Assembly (NCBI GenBank): GCA_040758375.1
Contig: JBFLWE010000139.1
Span: 1 to 5,406, forward strand
Source: CAMLIZ01 sp040758375
GTDB taxonomy: Bacteria > Pseudomonadota > Gammaproteobacteria > Burkholderiales > Burkholderiaceae_C
Direction: 5' to 3'
Length of the DNA: 5,406 nucleotides
Shown here: positions 1-5,406 of the stretch, piece by piece
Numbering within the stretch: the stretch's first letter is position 1
How the letters are laid out: the number at the start of each line of letters is the position of its first letter
Made by a program: the position numbers and the translations under genes
The notes under the pieces: generated by a model
What the model was told of the DNA's origin: nothing
Database searches by the model: none
The model's input: the letters and a program-made list of their open reading frames with translations, nothing else

Positions 1-1
1 G

Positions 2-220
2 TGGTGGCGGTGGCGGTGGCACGGGGGTAGGGGCTGGTGCCGGTGCGGGAGGTGGTTCGGGTGCAGGCGCAGGCACAGGCGAACCCGCGGGCTCGCCTGT
101 TTGATCGTCTCCCCCGCCCCCGCCGCAGGCGCAAAGCATGAACAAGGTGGAGATGACGGCCCATGCCGCGGGATGCGGACTGAGGCGGCCGCGCGGCGGC
201 GTTGGACGAAACGGCTTCAC
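2..220 (-). CDS. Lipoprotein with Pro/Ala-rich linker, N-terminal part only (runs off left edge)
   Basis: Seen: reading leftwards from a GTG at 220, the frame stays open to the window edge for 73 codons. It begins MKPFRPTPPRGR, a basic n-region, followed by the hydrophobic stretch AAWAVISTLFMLCAC (residues 18-32) ending in a lipobox LCAC with Cys32 as the predicted lipidated residue. Then come five glycines, DDQTGEPAGSP, and a Pro/Ala/Glu-rich linker (about 48-73) still running at the edge. A weak GGGA ribosome-binding site (226-229) sits 5 nt before the GTG. An in-frame ATG at 268 is possible but would give a 48-residue signal peptide, which is long. Known: such signal peptides are processed by signal peptidase II, and flexible Gly/Pro linkers often follow the lipid anchor in Burkholderiales lipoproteins. 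Inference: an envelope-anchored protein whose functional domain lies outside the window, so its activity cannot be told. It is transcribed away from the c-di-GMP gene. Confidence 0.72.
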   Translation of the reverse strand, partial: MKPFRPTPPRGRLSPHPAAWAVISTLFMLCACGGGGGDDQTGEPAGSPVPAPAPEPPPAPAPAPTPVPPPPPP

Positions 221-296
221 GACGGTCCCATACAGCAAGTCGACGCCATGCCGCCCGGCAACGCCCATGCCCCTGGCAGCCTTTGTTGCGCTGCGG

Positions 297-314
297 TCCC
301 CCATTCGCGGGGGA
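297..314. other. GC hairpin in the divergent intergenic region
   Basis: TCCCCC at 297-302 pairs perfectly with GGGGGA at 309-314 around the 6-nt loop ATTCGC. On the plus strand a T-rich patch (322-332) begins only about 7 nt after the stem, too far for a canonical intrinsic terminator. The palindrome could be an operator, a 5'-UTR structure or chance. Its position between divergent genes makes a regulatory role possible, but the sequence does not show one. Confidence 0.4.
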
Positions 315-426
315 TGCCAACTTGTTGTTCTTGCGGCGCTGCGCGGCGGTGCAGCCGGAAAGCCGGTTGATCTTTCTCATCCCGCGGCGTGCGACGGGCT
401 TGCATGCTGCGCTGCCATACCGTTAC

Positions 427-433
427 AGGGAGA
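427..433 (+). promoter_or_regulatory. Ribosome-binding site fixing the c-di-GMP gene start
   Basis: AGGGAGA lies 7 nt before the ATG at 441. It is the best Shine-Dalgarno match in front of any candidate start in this frame, and the protein begins to look like a membrane sensor immediately after 441. It therefore decides between the ATG at 441 and the much longer reading from the ATG at 138. Confidence 0.75.
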
Positions 434-440
434 CAGCCAG

Positions 441-3368
441 ATGCCGCAAGCCCGCAGGGCGCCCAGTTCGGCCGCATTCGTCGCGGTCGCCTATGCGGCC
501 TTTGGCCTGAGCTGGATCTTCCTGTCCGATCGCCTGCTCTATGCGGTGGCGCCCGACTCGCTGGTGCTGTCCACGCTGGGCACGTGGAAGGGCGTGGCCT
601 TCGTCGTGGCCTCCAGTGCGCTGCTGTACTTCGTGGGTCGCCGTCACGCCGCGGCTGCGGCCGGCGGCTCGGACCGGCCTGCGGCGCGGCTGCCGGCCAG
701 GACATGGGGTTTTGCGCTCGCCGCCGCCGTGATCCTGCTGATGGGCTTGCTGGGGGTGGCCCACACCGCGCGCGAGGTGCGGTCGGAAACCCTCGCCAAG
801 CTGCGTGCGGTGGCCGAGCTCAAGGCCGGGCTCGCCGCCGAGTGGCTGCAGCGCCAGCGCTCGGCCGCACCGGACGATGCCCGTGAGCGAGGCCATGTCC
901 AGCGCCTGTTGCAGCGTGTGCACGCGGCGCCGCGCTCCGAAGACGTGCGCGTGCTGCTGTTCAGGCGCGCAGGCGCGCAACTGGTGTTTCTGGGGCCTGA
1001 CGGCCGCGAGCATGCCGTCGCGGGCCAGCGTCTGCCCCACCTGGGCGTGCCGGCCGATCCGGCCGGGCAGGCGCAGGAGGGGCCCGACGAACGAGGCGAG
1101 CCGGCGCTGGCGTATGTGCTGCCGCTGGAGGGTTCGCCGTGGGCGCTGGCGGTGCAGATGCCGCGCGACCGGCTGCGCGCGCACGTGTGGAGCCACGCCG
1201 CGTGGATCGTGCTGGTCGACGGACTGGCCATCCTGCTGGCGGCCGTGCTGGCCTACGTGGCCTGGCAGCGGCGCGAGCTGGAAACCGCCGAACGGCACGC
1301 GGCCGAACAGCACGACAAACTGCGGGCCTGGCGCCTGCTGGATGCCATTGCCAACGGCACCACCGATGCGATCTACGCCCTCGACACGCGCGGCCGCCTG
1401 CTGTTCGTCAACCGCCAGGTGTGCCGGCTCACCGGCCGCAGCGCCGAGGCGCTGATCGGCTGCCCTGCCGCCGCCTTGCTGCCGCGCGCCGAAGCAAGGC
1501 GCGTGGCGGGCTCGCTGCTGCAGGTGCTGCGCGAGGACCGGGTGGCCCATCGCGAGTCGGCGCTGACCACGCCGGATGGCACACGCACCTACCTGCACAC
1601 GCTGGGGCCCTTGCGCGACCATGAGGGCCGGGTGGTGGGCGCCTTCGGCATCAGCCGCGACATCACCGAGCGCAAGCGCGAGGAAGACCAGCGCCGGCAA
1701 TGGGCAGCGGCCTTCGAGAGCACGCGCGATGGCGTGCTGATCACCGATGCGCAGGGCCGCATCGAGGCGGTGAACCGCGCGTTCACCGAGATCACCGGCT
1801 ACAGCGGCGAAGACGCGCTCGGCGCCACGCCCAGGCTGCTGCAATCGGGCCGGCACGGGCCGCAGTTCTACCGCGCGTTGTGGACGGCGCTGCGCGAGCA
1901 GGGCAGCTGGCAGGGCGAGATCTGGAACCGACGCAAGAACGGCAGCGTCTATCCCGAGTGGCTGAGCATCAACCCGGTGCGCGACGCCGCAGGCGCGCTG
2001 GCCAACTACGTGGGCGTGTTCACCGACATCACGCACCTGAAGAACACCGAGGCGCGGCTGGAGCGGCTGGCCCACTACGACCCGCTGACCGACCTGCCCA
2101 ACCGGCGCCTGCTGCAGACGCGGCTGGAGCAGGCCCTGGCCCATGCGCGCCGCCACGCCACCAGCGTGGCGGTGCTGTTCATCGACCTCGACGGCTTCAA
2201 GACCGTGAACGACAGCCTGGGCCACCCGGTGGGCGACCAGCTGCTGGTGTGCGTGGCCGAGCGGCTGCGCGCCAGGCTGCGCCAGGACGACACGCTGGGC
2301 CGCGTGGGCGGCGACGAGTTCGTGGTGGTGCTGGAGTCGATCCGCCAGCCCAACGACGTGGCCGTGCTGGCGCAGGCGCTGCTGTCGGCGGTGGCCGAGC
2401 CGGTGCAGCTGGCCGGCGGGCAGGAGGCCTACGTCACCGCCAGCATCGGCATCAGCATCTTTCCCGAGGACGGCAGCAGCAGCGCGGTGGAGATGCTGCG
2501 CGATGCCGATGCCGCCATGTACCGCGCCAAGGACGAAGGCCGCAACCGCTTCAGCTTCTACACGCGCGACCTCAATGCCGGCGCGGTGGCGCGGCTGGAG
2601 ATCGAGGCCGCCCTGAGCCGCGCCGCCGCGCGCGGCGAGCTGCTGCTGCACTACCAGCCCAAGGTCGTGGGCCGGGGCGGCCGCATCGCCGGCGTGGAAG
2701 CGTTGCTGCGCTGGCGCCGCAACGGCGGGGCCCTGGTGCCGCCGGCGCAGTTCATCCCCATTGCAGAACGCAGCAGCCTGATCCTGGACATCGGCGCCTG
2801 GGTGATCGACAGTGCTTGCCGACAGATACGGCAGTGGATCGACGCCGGCCTGCCGGCGCCCTGCGTCGCGGTCAACGTGGCGGCACGGCAGTTCGCGGCC
2901 GGCAACCTCGACAGTGTCATCGCCGAGGCCTTGCAGCGGCATGGCGTGCCCGCCGCTTGCCTGGAGGTGGAGCTCACCGAAAGCATGCTGGTCGACCACC
3001 CCGATGCCGCCGCGAAGATGCTGCGCAAGCTCAAGGCGCTGGGGCTCAAGCTGTCGCTCGACGACTTCGGCACCGGCTATTCCAGCCTGGCCTACCTGCA
3101 GCGCTTCGCGATCGACGCGCTGAAGATCGACGCCTCGTTCGTGCAGTCCATCGGCGGCGCCACCGGCGACACCCTCGTGGATGCCATCATCGGCTTGGCC
3201 CACCGGCTGCAGCTGCGCGTGGTGGCCGAGGGCGTGGAAACCGAGGCGCAGCGCGACTACCTCGTGCGGCAAGGCTGCGACGAGCTGCAGGGCTATCTGT
3301 TCAGCATGCCGGTGTCGGCGCAGGAGATGCAGACGCTGCTGCGCGCGCAGGCGCTGGTCGCGGCCTGA
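441..3368 (+). CDS. Membrane-bound PAS-PAS-GGDEF-EAL cyclic-di-GMP synthase/phosphodiesterase
   Basis: A 975-residue inner-membrane sensor enzyme for turnover of the second messenger c-di-GMP. Seen, in order: a two-helix N-terminal membrane module (TM about 11-33 and 49-66, with the WIFLSDRL motif common in such sensors); TM3 (about 88-107); a periplasmic region (about 108-252) with no recognised fold; TM4 (255-275); a charged linker (276-298); PAS1 (about 299-410); PAS2 (about 421-532, with the GEIWNRRKNG signature); GGDEF (about 540-700); EAL (about 718-970). The GGDEF domain keeps DPLTDLPNR (547-555), Asp582, GGDEF (623-627) and the RxxD inhibitory site (Arg614, Asp617). The EAL domain keeps Glu753, Asn812, Glu844, Asp874/Asp875, Lys895, Glu930 and Gln950. 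Known: these residues mark active cyclases and phosphodiesterases. Inference: both activities are possible, and which dominates cannot be read from sequence. The start at 441 has an AGGGAGA ribosome-binding site. The gene stands alone, divergent from a lipoprotein and convergent with the next gene. Confidence 0.96.
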   Translation: MPQARRAPSSAAFVAVAYAAFGLSWIFLSDRLLYAVAPDSLVLSTLGTWKGVAFVVASSALLYFVGRRHAAAAAGGSDRPAARLPARTWGFALAAAVILLMGLLGVAHTAREVRSETLAKLRAVAELKAGLAAEWLQRQRSAAPDDARERGHVQRLLQRVHAAPRSEDVRVLLFRRAGAQLVFLGPDGREHAVAGQRLPHLGVPADPAGQAQEGPDERGEPALAYVLPLEGSPWALAVQMPRDRLRAHVWSHAAWIVLVDGLAILLAAVLAYVAWQRRELETAERHAAEQHDKLRAWRLLDAIANGTTDAIYALDTRGRLLFVNRQVCRLTGRSAEALIGCPAAALLPRAEARRVAGSLLQVLREDRVAHRESALTTPDGTRTYLHTLGPLRDHEGRVVGAFGISRDITERKREEDQRRQWAAAFESTRDGVLITDAQGRIEAVNRAFTEITGYSGEDALGATPRLLQSGRHGPQFYRALWTALREQGSWQGEIWNRRKNGSVYPEWLSINPVRDAAGALANYVGVFTDITHLKNTEARLERLAHYDPLTDLPNRRLLQTRLEQALAHARRHATSVAVLFIDLDGFKTVNDSLGHPVGDQLLVCVAERLRARLRQDDTLGRVGGDEFVVVLESIRQPNDVAVLAQALLSAVAEPVQLAGGQEAYVTASIGISIFPEDGSSSAVEMLRDADAAMYRAKDEGRNRFSFYTRDLNAGAVARLEIEAALSRAAARGELLLHYQPKVVGRGGRIAGVEALLRWRRNGGALVPPAQFIPIAERSSLILDIGAWVIDSACRQIRQWIDAGLPAPCVAVNVAARQFAAGNLDSVIAEALQRHGVPAACLEVELTESMLVDHPDAAAKMLRKLKALGLKLSLDDFGTGYSSLAYLQRFAIDALKIDASFVQSIGGATGDTLVDAIIGLAHRLQLRVVAEGVETEAQRDYLVRQGCDELQGYLFSMPVSAQEMQTLLRAQALVAA

Positions 3369-3384
3369 CGGCGCGGCGCAGGCC

Positions 3385-4017
3385 TCACGGCTGCCGCGGC
3401 GGCAGGTACAGCCGGTCGGAGAAGGTGGCCAGCCACTGCGGCCGGTACACCATGAGCGCGGTGGCCAGCATGCCGGTGATGATGGCCTCGCCCCAGGCCA
3501 GCAGCCAGTGGCCGATGAGCAGGTCCAGCGCGGCCAGTGCGGCGTTGCCGCCCGCGCTCCAACTGCGCGCGAGCCCGCACAGCGTGAGCACCAGCAGCGT
3601 GCCGAAGAACGCTCGGCCCAGCAGGAACACGAAGGGATGGCGCGGCAGCGCGTGCCGCACCAGCCAGCCCACGCCCAGGGCGCCCAGCGCCGGCAGCAGG
3701 CCCAGCCACACCAGCGCGTCGAGTGCCTGCAGCGCCGACCAGCCGGCCAGCCAGACCGCGGCCAGCGCCACCGGTGGCATCAGCAACGTGGCCAGCGGCC
3801 AGCCCAGCAGCAGCACCAGCAGGCAGGCGCCGGAGAACTGCAGCGACATGCCCATCGCATGGCCGGCGCTGCCGGCCCAGGCCAGCGGCAACAGCACCAG
3901 CGCGGCCAGCGCCGGCTGCAGCAAGGGCCCGCGCAGCATGCGCCACGGCCGCAGCGTCGCGGCGATCAGCACCGACAGCGCGACGAACAGCATGGAGTCG
4001 AACGGCAGCGCAGGCAT
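3385..4017 (-). CDS. CbiM/COG3235-like integral membrane protein (putative ECF-type permease)
   Basis: A 210-residue, very hydrophobic protein with about six membrane segments (roughly 9-22, 35-50, 62-92, 99-120, 130-150 and 161-190). The C-terminal signature ITGMLATALMVYRPQW (about 180-195) followed by TFSDRLYL (198-205) matches what I recall of the COG3235 branch of the CbiM family. Known: CbiM proteins are substrate-binding membrane components of energy-coupling-factor cobalt/nickel importers. Odd: the N-terminal Met-His that binds metal in true CbiM/NikM is absent, and no ATPase or CbiN/CbiQ partner gene is visible, so transport and substrate are unproven. Start: the ATG at 4017 is preferred. 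A TTG at 4035 would add six residues (MLHTRA), and an ATG at 3993 would remove eight. None has a clear ribosome-binding site. It lies 57 bp downstream of the oxidoreductase on the same strand and its stop faces the c-di-GMP gene across 16 bp. Confidence 0.82.
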   Translation of the reverse strand: MPALPFDSMLFVALSVLIAATLRPWRMLRGPLLQPALAALVLLPLAWAGSAGHAMGMSLQFSGACLLVLLLGWPLATLLMPPVALAAVWLAGWSALQALDALVWLGLLPALGALGVGWLVRHALPRHPFVFLLGRAFFGTLLVLTLCGLARSWSAGGNAALAALDLLIGHWLLAWGEAIITGMLATALMVYRPQWLATFSDRLYLPPRQP

Positions 4018-4048
4018 GGCGCGAGTGTGCAGCAAGCGCCGTGCGCCG

Positions 4049-4064
4049 GCCCCGCAGTCGGGGC
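4049..4064 (-). other. GC hairpin between the oxidoreductase and the CbiM-like gene
   Basis: On the minus strand GCCCCG, loop ACTG and CGGGGC form a perfect 6-bp stem about 10 nt after the oxidoreductase stop codon. No run of T follows, so it is not a canonical intrinsic terminator. It might reduce read-through, stabilise the upstream message end, or be chance in GC-rich DNA. If it does terminate, the CbiM-like gene needs its own promoter, and little room is left for one. Confidence 0.4.
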
Positions 4065-4074
4065 GGCCGCGGCT

Positions 4075-5130
4075 TCATTGCGCGAAAGGCATCTCGCGGC
4101 GCTGCTGCGCGCTGTGGCGGCCCAGGTCGAGCAGCCGCATCACCTGCAGCGCCTGCTCCGGCGGCACCGGGTTGGCGCCGCGGCCCAGGATCGCGTCGCG
4201 CAGCGCGGCGTAGTAGGCCGGGTAGTCGCCGCGCTCGTTGGGCAAGGCGCTGGCGTGCAGCGCGCCGTCGCGTTCCAGCAGGAGCTGGCCGGCCTGCGGG
4301 TCCTCGCCCCAGGGCTGGCCCGCGCGCGGGCGGCGCCCGGCCTTCAGATCGTCTTCCTGCCGGTCGAGGCCCCACTTGACATAGCTGCCGTGCGTGCCGT
4401 GCAGCGCGAAGCGCGGGCCGGGCGCGGCGGCCAGCATGCTCGCGTGCAACGTCACGCGCAAGCCGTCGGCATGGCGCAGCGTGGCGTGGAAGTAGTCGTC
4501 GCTGAGCGCGCCTTCGCGCAGGCCGGCGATGTCGGCCTGCAGCGCCTGCGGCATGCCGAACAGCTGCAGCGCCTGGTCCAGCAGGTGCGGGCCCAGGTCC
4601 ATCCACAGGCCGCCGCCGGGCACGTCGGCCTCGCGCCAGCGGTCGCGCACCTGCGGACGGAAGCGGTCGAAGTGCATCACCGCATGCCGCACCCGCCCCA
4701 GCGTGCCGGCGGCCAGCAGCTTGCGCACCGCGAGGAAGTCGCCGTCCCAGCGCCGGTTGTGGAACACGCTGAGCAGCCGGCGCTCGCGCGCGGCCAGCGC
4801 CACCAGCTCCGCGGCCTGGGCGGCATCGAGCGTGAACGGCTTGTCCACCACCACGTGTCGGCCGGCGCGCAGCGCGGCGCGCGCCAGCGCGTGGTGGGTG
4901 TCGTTGGGCGTGGGCACGACCACGAGGTCGAGCTGCTCGTCGGCGATCAGCCGCTCGGCGCTGGGCCAGACGCGGACCTCCGGGCCCAGCGCCTGGCGCA
5001 CCTTGGCCTCGTCGCGGCTGCTCACCGCGACGAGCTGCAGGCCGGGCGTGGCCCGGATCAAGGGGGCGTGGAAGGTCTGGCTCGCGTAGCCGAAGCCCAG
5101 CAGGCCGGTGCGCAGGGGAGGGTGGTTCAT
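4075..5130 (-). CDS. YdgJ-like Gfo/Idh/MocA family NAD(P)-dependent oxidoreductase
   Basis: A 351-residue cytoplasmic dehydrogenase, close to the usual length of about 345. Seen: an N-terminal Rossmann fold with the nucleotide-binding loop GLLGFGYAS (9-17) and FHAPLI; PTPNDTHH (73-80); the family motif DKP (96-98) with catalytic-type Lys97; VFHNRRWDGDF (122-132); HFDRFRPQVRDRWRE (153-167); then GGGLWMDLGPHLLD (172-185) supplying Asp178 and His182 of the usual Lys-Asp-His set. The C-terminal half carries SYVKWGLDRQED and NPVPPEQALQVM, as in E. coli YdgJ and its relatives. Known: the family oxidises or reduces sugars, inositols and keto-sugars with NAD(H) or NADP(H). The substrate here cannot be told. 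The ATG at 5130 is chosen because the YdgJ-type N-terminus begins there and the in-frame sequence before it is low-complexity Pro/Arg coding. No ribosome-binding site precedes it, and a possible -10 element lies only 6 nt upstream. It is first of a same-strand pair with the CbiM-like gene. Confidence 0.93.
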   Translation of the reverse strand: MNHPPLRTGLLGFGYASQTFHAPLIRATPGLQLVAVSSRDEAKVRQALGPEVRVWPSAERLIADEQLDLVVVPTPNDTHHALARAALRAGRHVVVDKPFTLDAAQAAELVALAARERRLLSVFHNRRWDGDFLAVRKLLAAGTLGRVRHAVMHFDRFRPQVRDRWREADVPGGGLWMDLGPHLLDQALQLFGMPQALQADIAGLREGALSDDYFHATLRHADGLRVTLHASMLAAAPGPRFALHGTHGSYVKWGLDRQEDDLKAGRRPRAGQPWGEDPQAGQLLLERDGALHASALPNERGDYPAYYAALRDAILGRGANPVPPEQALQVMRLLDLGRHSAQQRREMPFAQ

Positions 5131-5136
5131 GGCGGA

Positions 5137-5142
5137 AGCATA
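5137..5142 (-). promoter_or_regulatory. Possible -10 element (TATGCT) of a leaderless oxidoreductase transcript
   Basis: On the minus strand TATGCT sits within AATTTATGCTT, the only AT-rich island in this strongly GC-rich upstream region. It ends 6 nt before the ATG at 5130, so transcription from it would begin at or next to the start codon. That agrees with the lack of a ribosome-binding site. The -35 region is poor: CTGCCG at a 16-nt spacing matches TTGACA at only three positions. This is inference from spacing and base composition. Confidence 0.35.
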
Positions 5143-5160
5143 AATTGGGCAGGCGCAGCG

Positions 5161-5241
5161 GCAGGGCGGCGGCCGCACCGGGGGAGGCGGGGCAGCAGGG
5201 CGGTGGCCGCACCAGGGGAGGCGGGGCAGCAGGGCGGTGGC
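5161..5241. repeat. Tandem 34-bp repeat, about 2.4 copies
   Basis: Two complete units (5161-5194 and 5195-5228) differ at only two positions: C/T at unit position 10 and G/A at position 20. A third partial unit (5229-5241) repeats GCAGGGCGGTGGC before the match breaks down. The period is 34 bp, not a multiple of three, so it does not encode a repeated peptide. The array begins 31 bp upstream of the oxidoreductase start, where a -35 region or operators would lie. It could be a minisatellite from slippage or a set of protein-binding sites. The sequence alone does not decide. Confidence 0.85.
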
Positions 5242-5295
5242 GGCGCCTGCGTTCTCCGGCCCACGCTCGCGGGGCGGCACCGAGCACCCCAATGG

Positions 5296-5316
5296 TGGCC
5301 TCGTCAACACGAGCCA
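5296..5316. other. Small hairpin in the right-hand intergenic DNA
   Basis: TGG plus CTCGT pairs with ACGAG plus CCA around the loop CAAC, with one bulged C at 5299. It is an 8-bp imperfect stem. No T-run follows on either strand, so it is not a clear terminator. Confidence 0.4.
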
Positions 5317-5348
5317 TGCACCCAGCGAGCCAGGACACCGCGAATGGG

Positions 5349-5364
5349 GCCTGCGCCCGCAGGC
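5349..5364. other. Perfect 6-bp GC hairpin near the right edge
   Basis: GCCTGC (5349-5354) pairs with GCAGGC (5359-5364) around the tetraloop GCCC. No T-run follows on either strand. It may be part of a dispersed repeat or a terminator-like structure of a gene outside the window. In DNA this GC-rich, chance is also reasonable. Confidence 0.4.
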
Positions 5365-5406
5365 ACCGCCACCACCCTGCAAGCACCACCGGGACGCCCC
5401 ACCGGA

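Larger units (their letters stand above)
221..440. other. Divergent intergenic region between lipoprotein and c-di-GMP gene
   Basis: This 220-bp stretch separates two start codons on opposite strands, so it should carry promoters in both directions. I could not find a convincing -35/-10 pair for either gene. It is GC-rich apart from small T-rich patches at 322-332 and 372-376. It holds one strong hairpin (297-314) and a weak 5-bp inverted repeat, GAAAG at 358-362 with CTTTC at 372-376. The plus-strand frame of the c-di-GMP protein stays open through this region back to an ATG at 138. The extra 101 residues look like random GC-rich translation with no domain, and they overlap the lipoprotein start, so I treat the region as non-coding. 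Confidence 0.6.
5242..5406. other. Right-hand end, no convincing gene
   Basis: All three plus frames and at least two minus frames stay open here, but none shows a recognisable domain, a good ribosome-binding site with start, or codon use like the neighbouring genes. Two hairpins are present: CTCGT/ACGAG with flanking TGG/CCA (5296-5316) and GCCTGC/GCAGGC (5349-5364). The 5' end of a plus-strand gene entering from the right cannot be excluded. An ATG at 5344 opens a frame to the edge, but only 21 residues are visible. Confidence 0.5.

Noticed and set aside
17..34. TGGCACG resembling a sigma-54 -24 element
   Set aside because: The required GC at the -12 position is missing at the right spacing, and the site lies inside the lipoprotein coding region.
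3..104. Plus-strand Gly/Ala-rich reading ending at a TGA (102-104), as if the tail of an upstream gene
   Set aside because: The same DNA on the minus strand gives a complete lipoprotein signal peptide and linker with a start codon. The plus reading is the mirror of that Pro/Ala linker and uses unfavoured codons such as GTA, GCA and ACA.
125..190. GCAAAGC-containing stretch considered as a c-di-GMP (GEMM) riboswitch
   Set aside because: Only one short segment resembles the consensus. The paired helices and GAAA tetraloop are not found, and it lies in the lipoprotein coding sequence.
299..310. CCCCATTCGCGG at 299-310 matches the reverse complement of 5338-5349
   Set aside because: A 12-base match between two points of a 5.4-kb GC-rich window can arise by chance, and the flanks do not extend the match.
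400..428. TTGCAT (400-405) and TTACAG (423-428) at 17-nt spacing as a promoter
   Set aside because: The -10 would overlap the ribosome-binding site and put the transcript start inside it, leaving the message without a usable site.
138..440. Extending the c-di-GMP protein to the in-frame ATG at 138
   Set aside because: The 101 added residues show no domain, overlap the minus-strand lipoprotein start, and lack a good ribosome-binding site. AGGGAGA before 441 is far better placed.
423..3272. A 949-residue open frame antisense to the c-di-GMP gene
   Set aside because: High-GC third positions suppress stops in the opposite frame. The translation is His/Gln/Gly/Ala-rich without motifs, while the sense strand has complete PAS, GGDEF and EAL domains.
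1700..4213. A long plus-strand open frame crossing the end of the c-di-GMP gene and both minus genes' 3' parts
   Set aside because: It is an Arg/Ala/Gly-rich frame shadow that conflicts with three genes having clear family signatures.
3293..5389. A 698-residue minus-strand open frame over the oxidoreductase and the CbiM-like gene
   Set aside because: It is out of frame with both recognised proteins and is low-complexity Ala/Arg/Pro.
5344..5406. ATG at 5344 opening a plus frame to the right edge
   Set aside because: Only 21 residues are visible, with no ribosome-binding site and low-complexity composition. It cannot be supported as a gene.

Overview
The window comes from a very GC-rich bacterial genome. 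Its proteins and G/C-ending codons look like a betaproteobacterium of the order Burkholderiales (Rubrivivax/Leptothrix/Roseateles-like). That placement is inferred from protein resemblance and base composition, not from any marker gene.

Layout from left to right. (1) At 2-220 on the minus strand is the start of a lipoprotein gene that runs off the left edge. It has a basic N-terminus, a hydrophobic segment, a lipobox ending at Cys32, a Gly run and then a long Pro/Ala linker. It is easily missed because no stop codon lies inside the window and the opposite strand reads as a Gly-rich tail. (2) A 220-bp divergent intergenic region follows at 221-440, with one strong GC hairpin. (3) At 441-3368 on the plus strand is a 975-residue membrane-anchored c-di-GMP enzyme. 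It has four transmembrane helices, a periplasmic sensor region, PAS-PAS, GGDEF and EAL, with every catalytic signature residue checked present and an intact RxxD inhibitory site. (4) Only 16 bp further on, converging with it, is a minus-strand pair. The downstream member, 3385-4017, is a small polytopic membrane protein resembling the CbiM/COG3235 permease-like family. The upstream member, 4075-5130, is a YdgJ-like Gfo/Idh/MocA oxidoreductase. (5) At 5131-5406 no gene is convincing. This stretch holds an AT-rich island that may be a -10 element for a leaderless oxidoreductase transcript, a tandem 34-bp repeat of about 2.4 copies, and two hairpins.

How the genes relate. The c-di-GMP protein is a signal-transduction enzyme that senses through its periplasmic and PAS domains and can in principle both make and degrade c-di-GMP. 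The divergent lipoprotein shares its upstream region and could be co-regulated, but nothing in the sequence proves a functional link. The oxidoreductase and the CbiM-like protein share a strand with a 57-bp gap, so they may be co-transcribed, although a hairpin lies between them. I see no sign of a defence system, mobile element, CRISPR array, tRNA or rRNA. Most of the window is ordinary chromosomal gene content. The points most worth a second look are the hidden lipoprotein start, the repeat-bearing region upstream of the oxidoreductase and the possible leaderless start.
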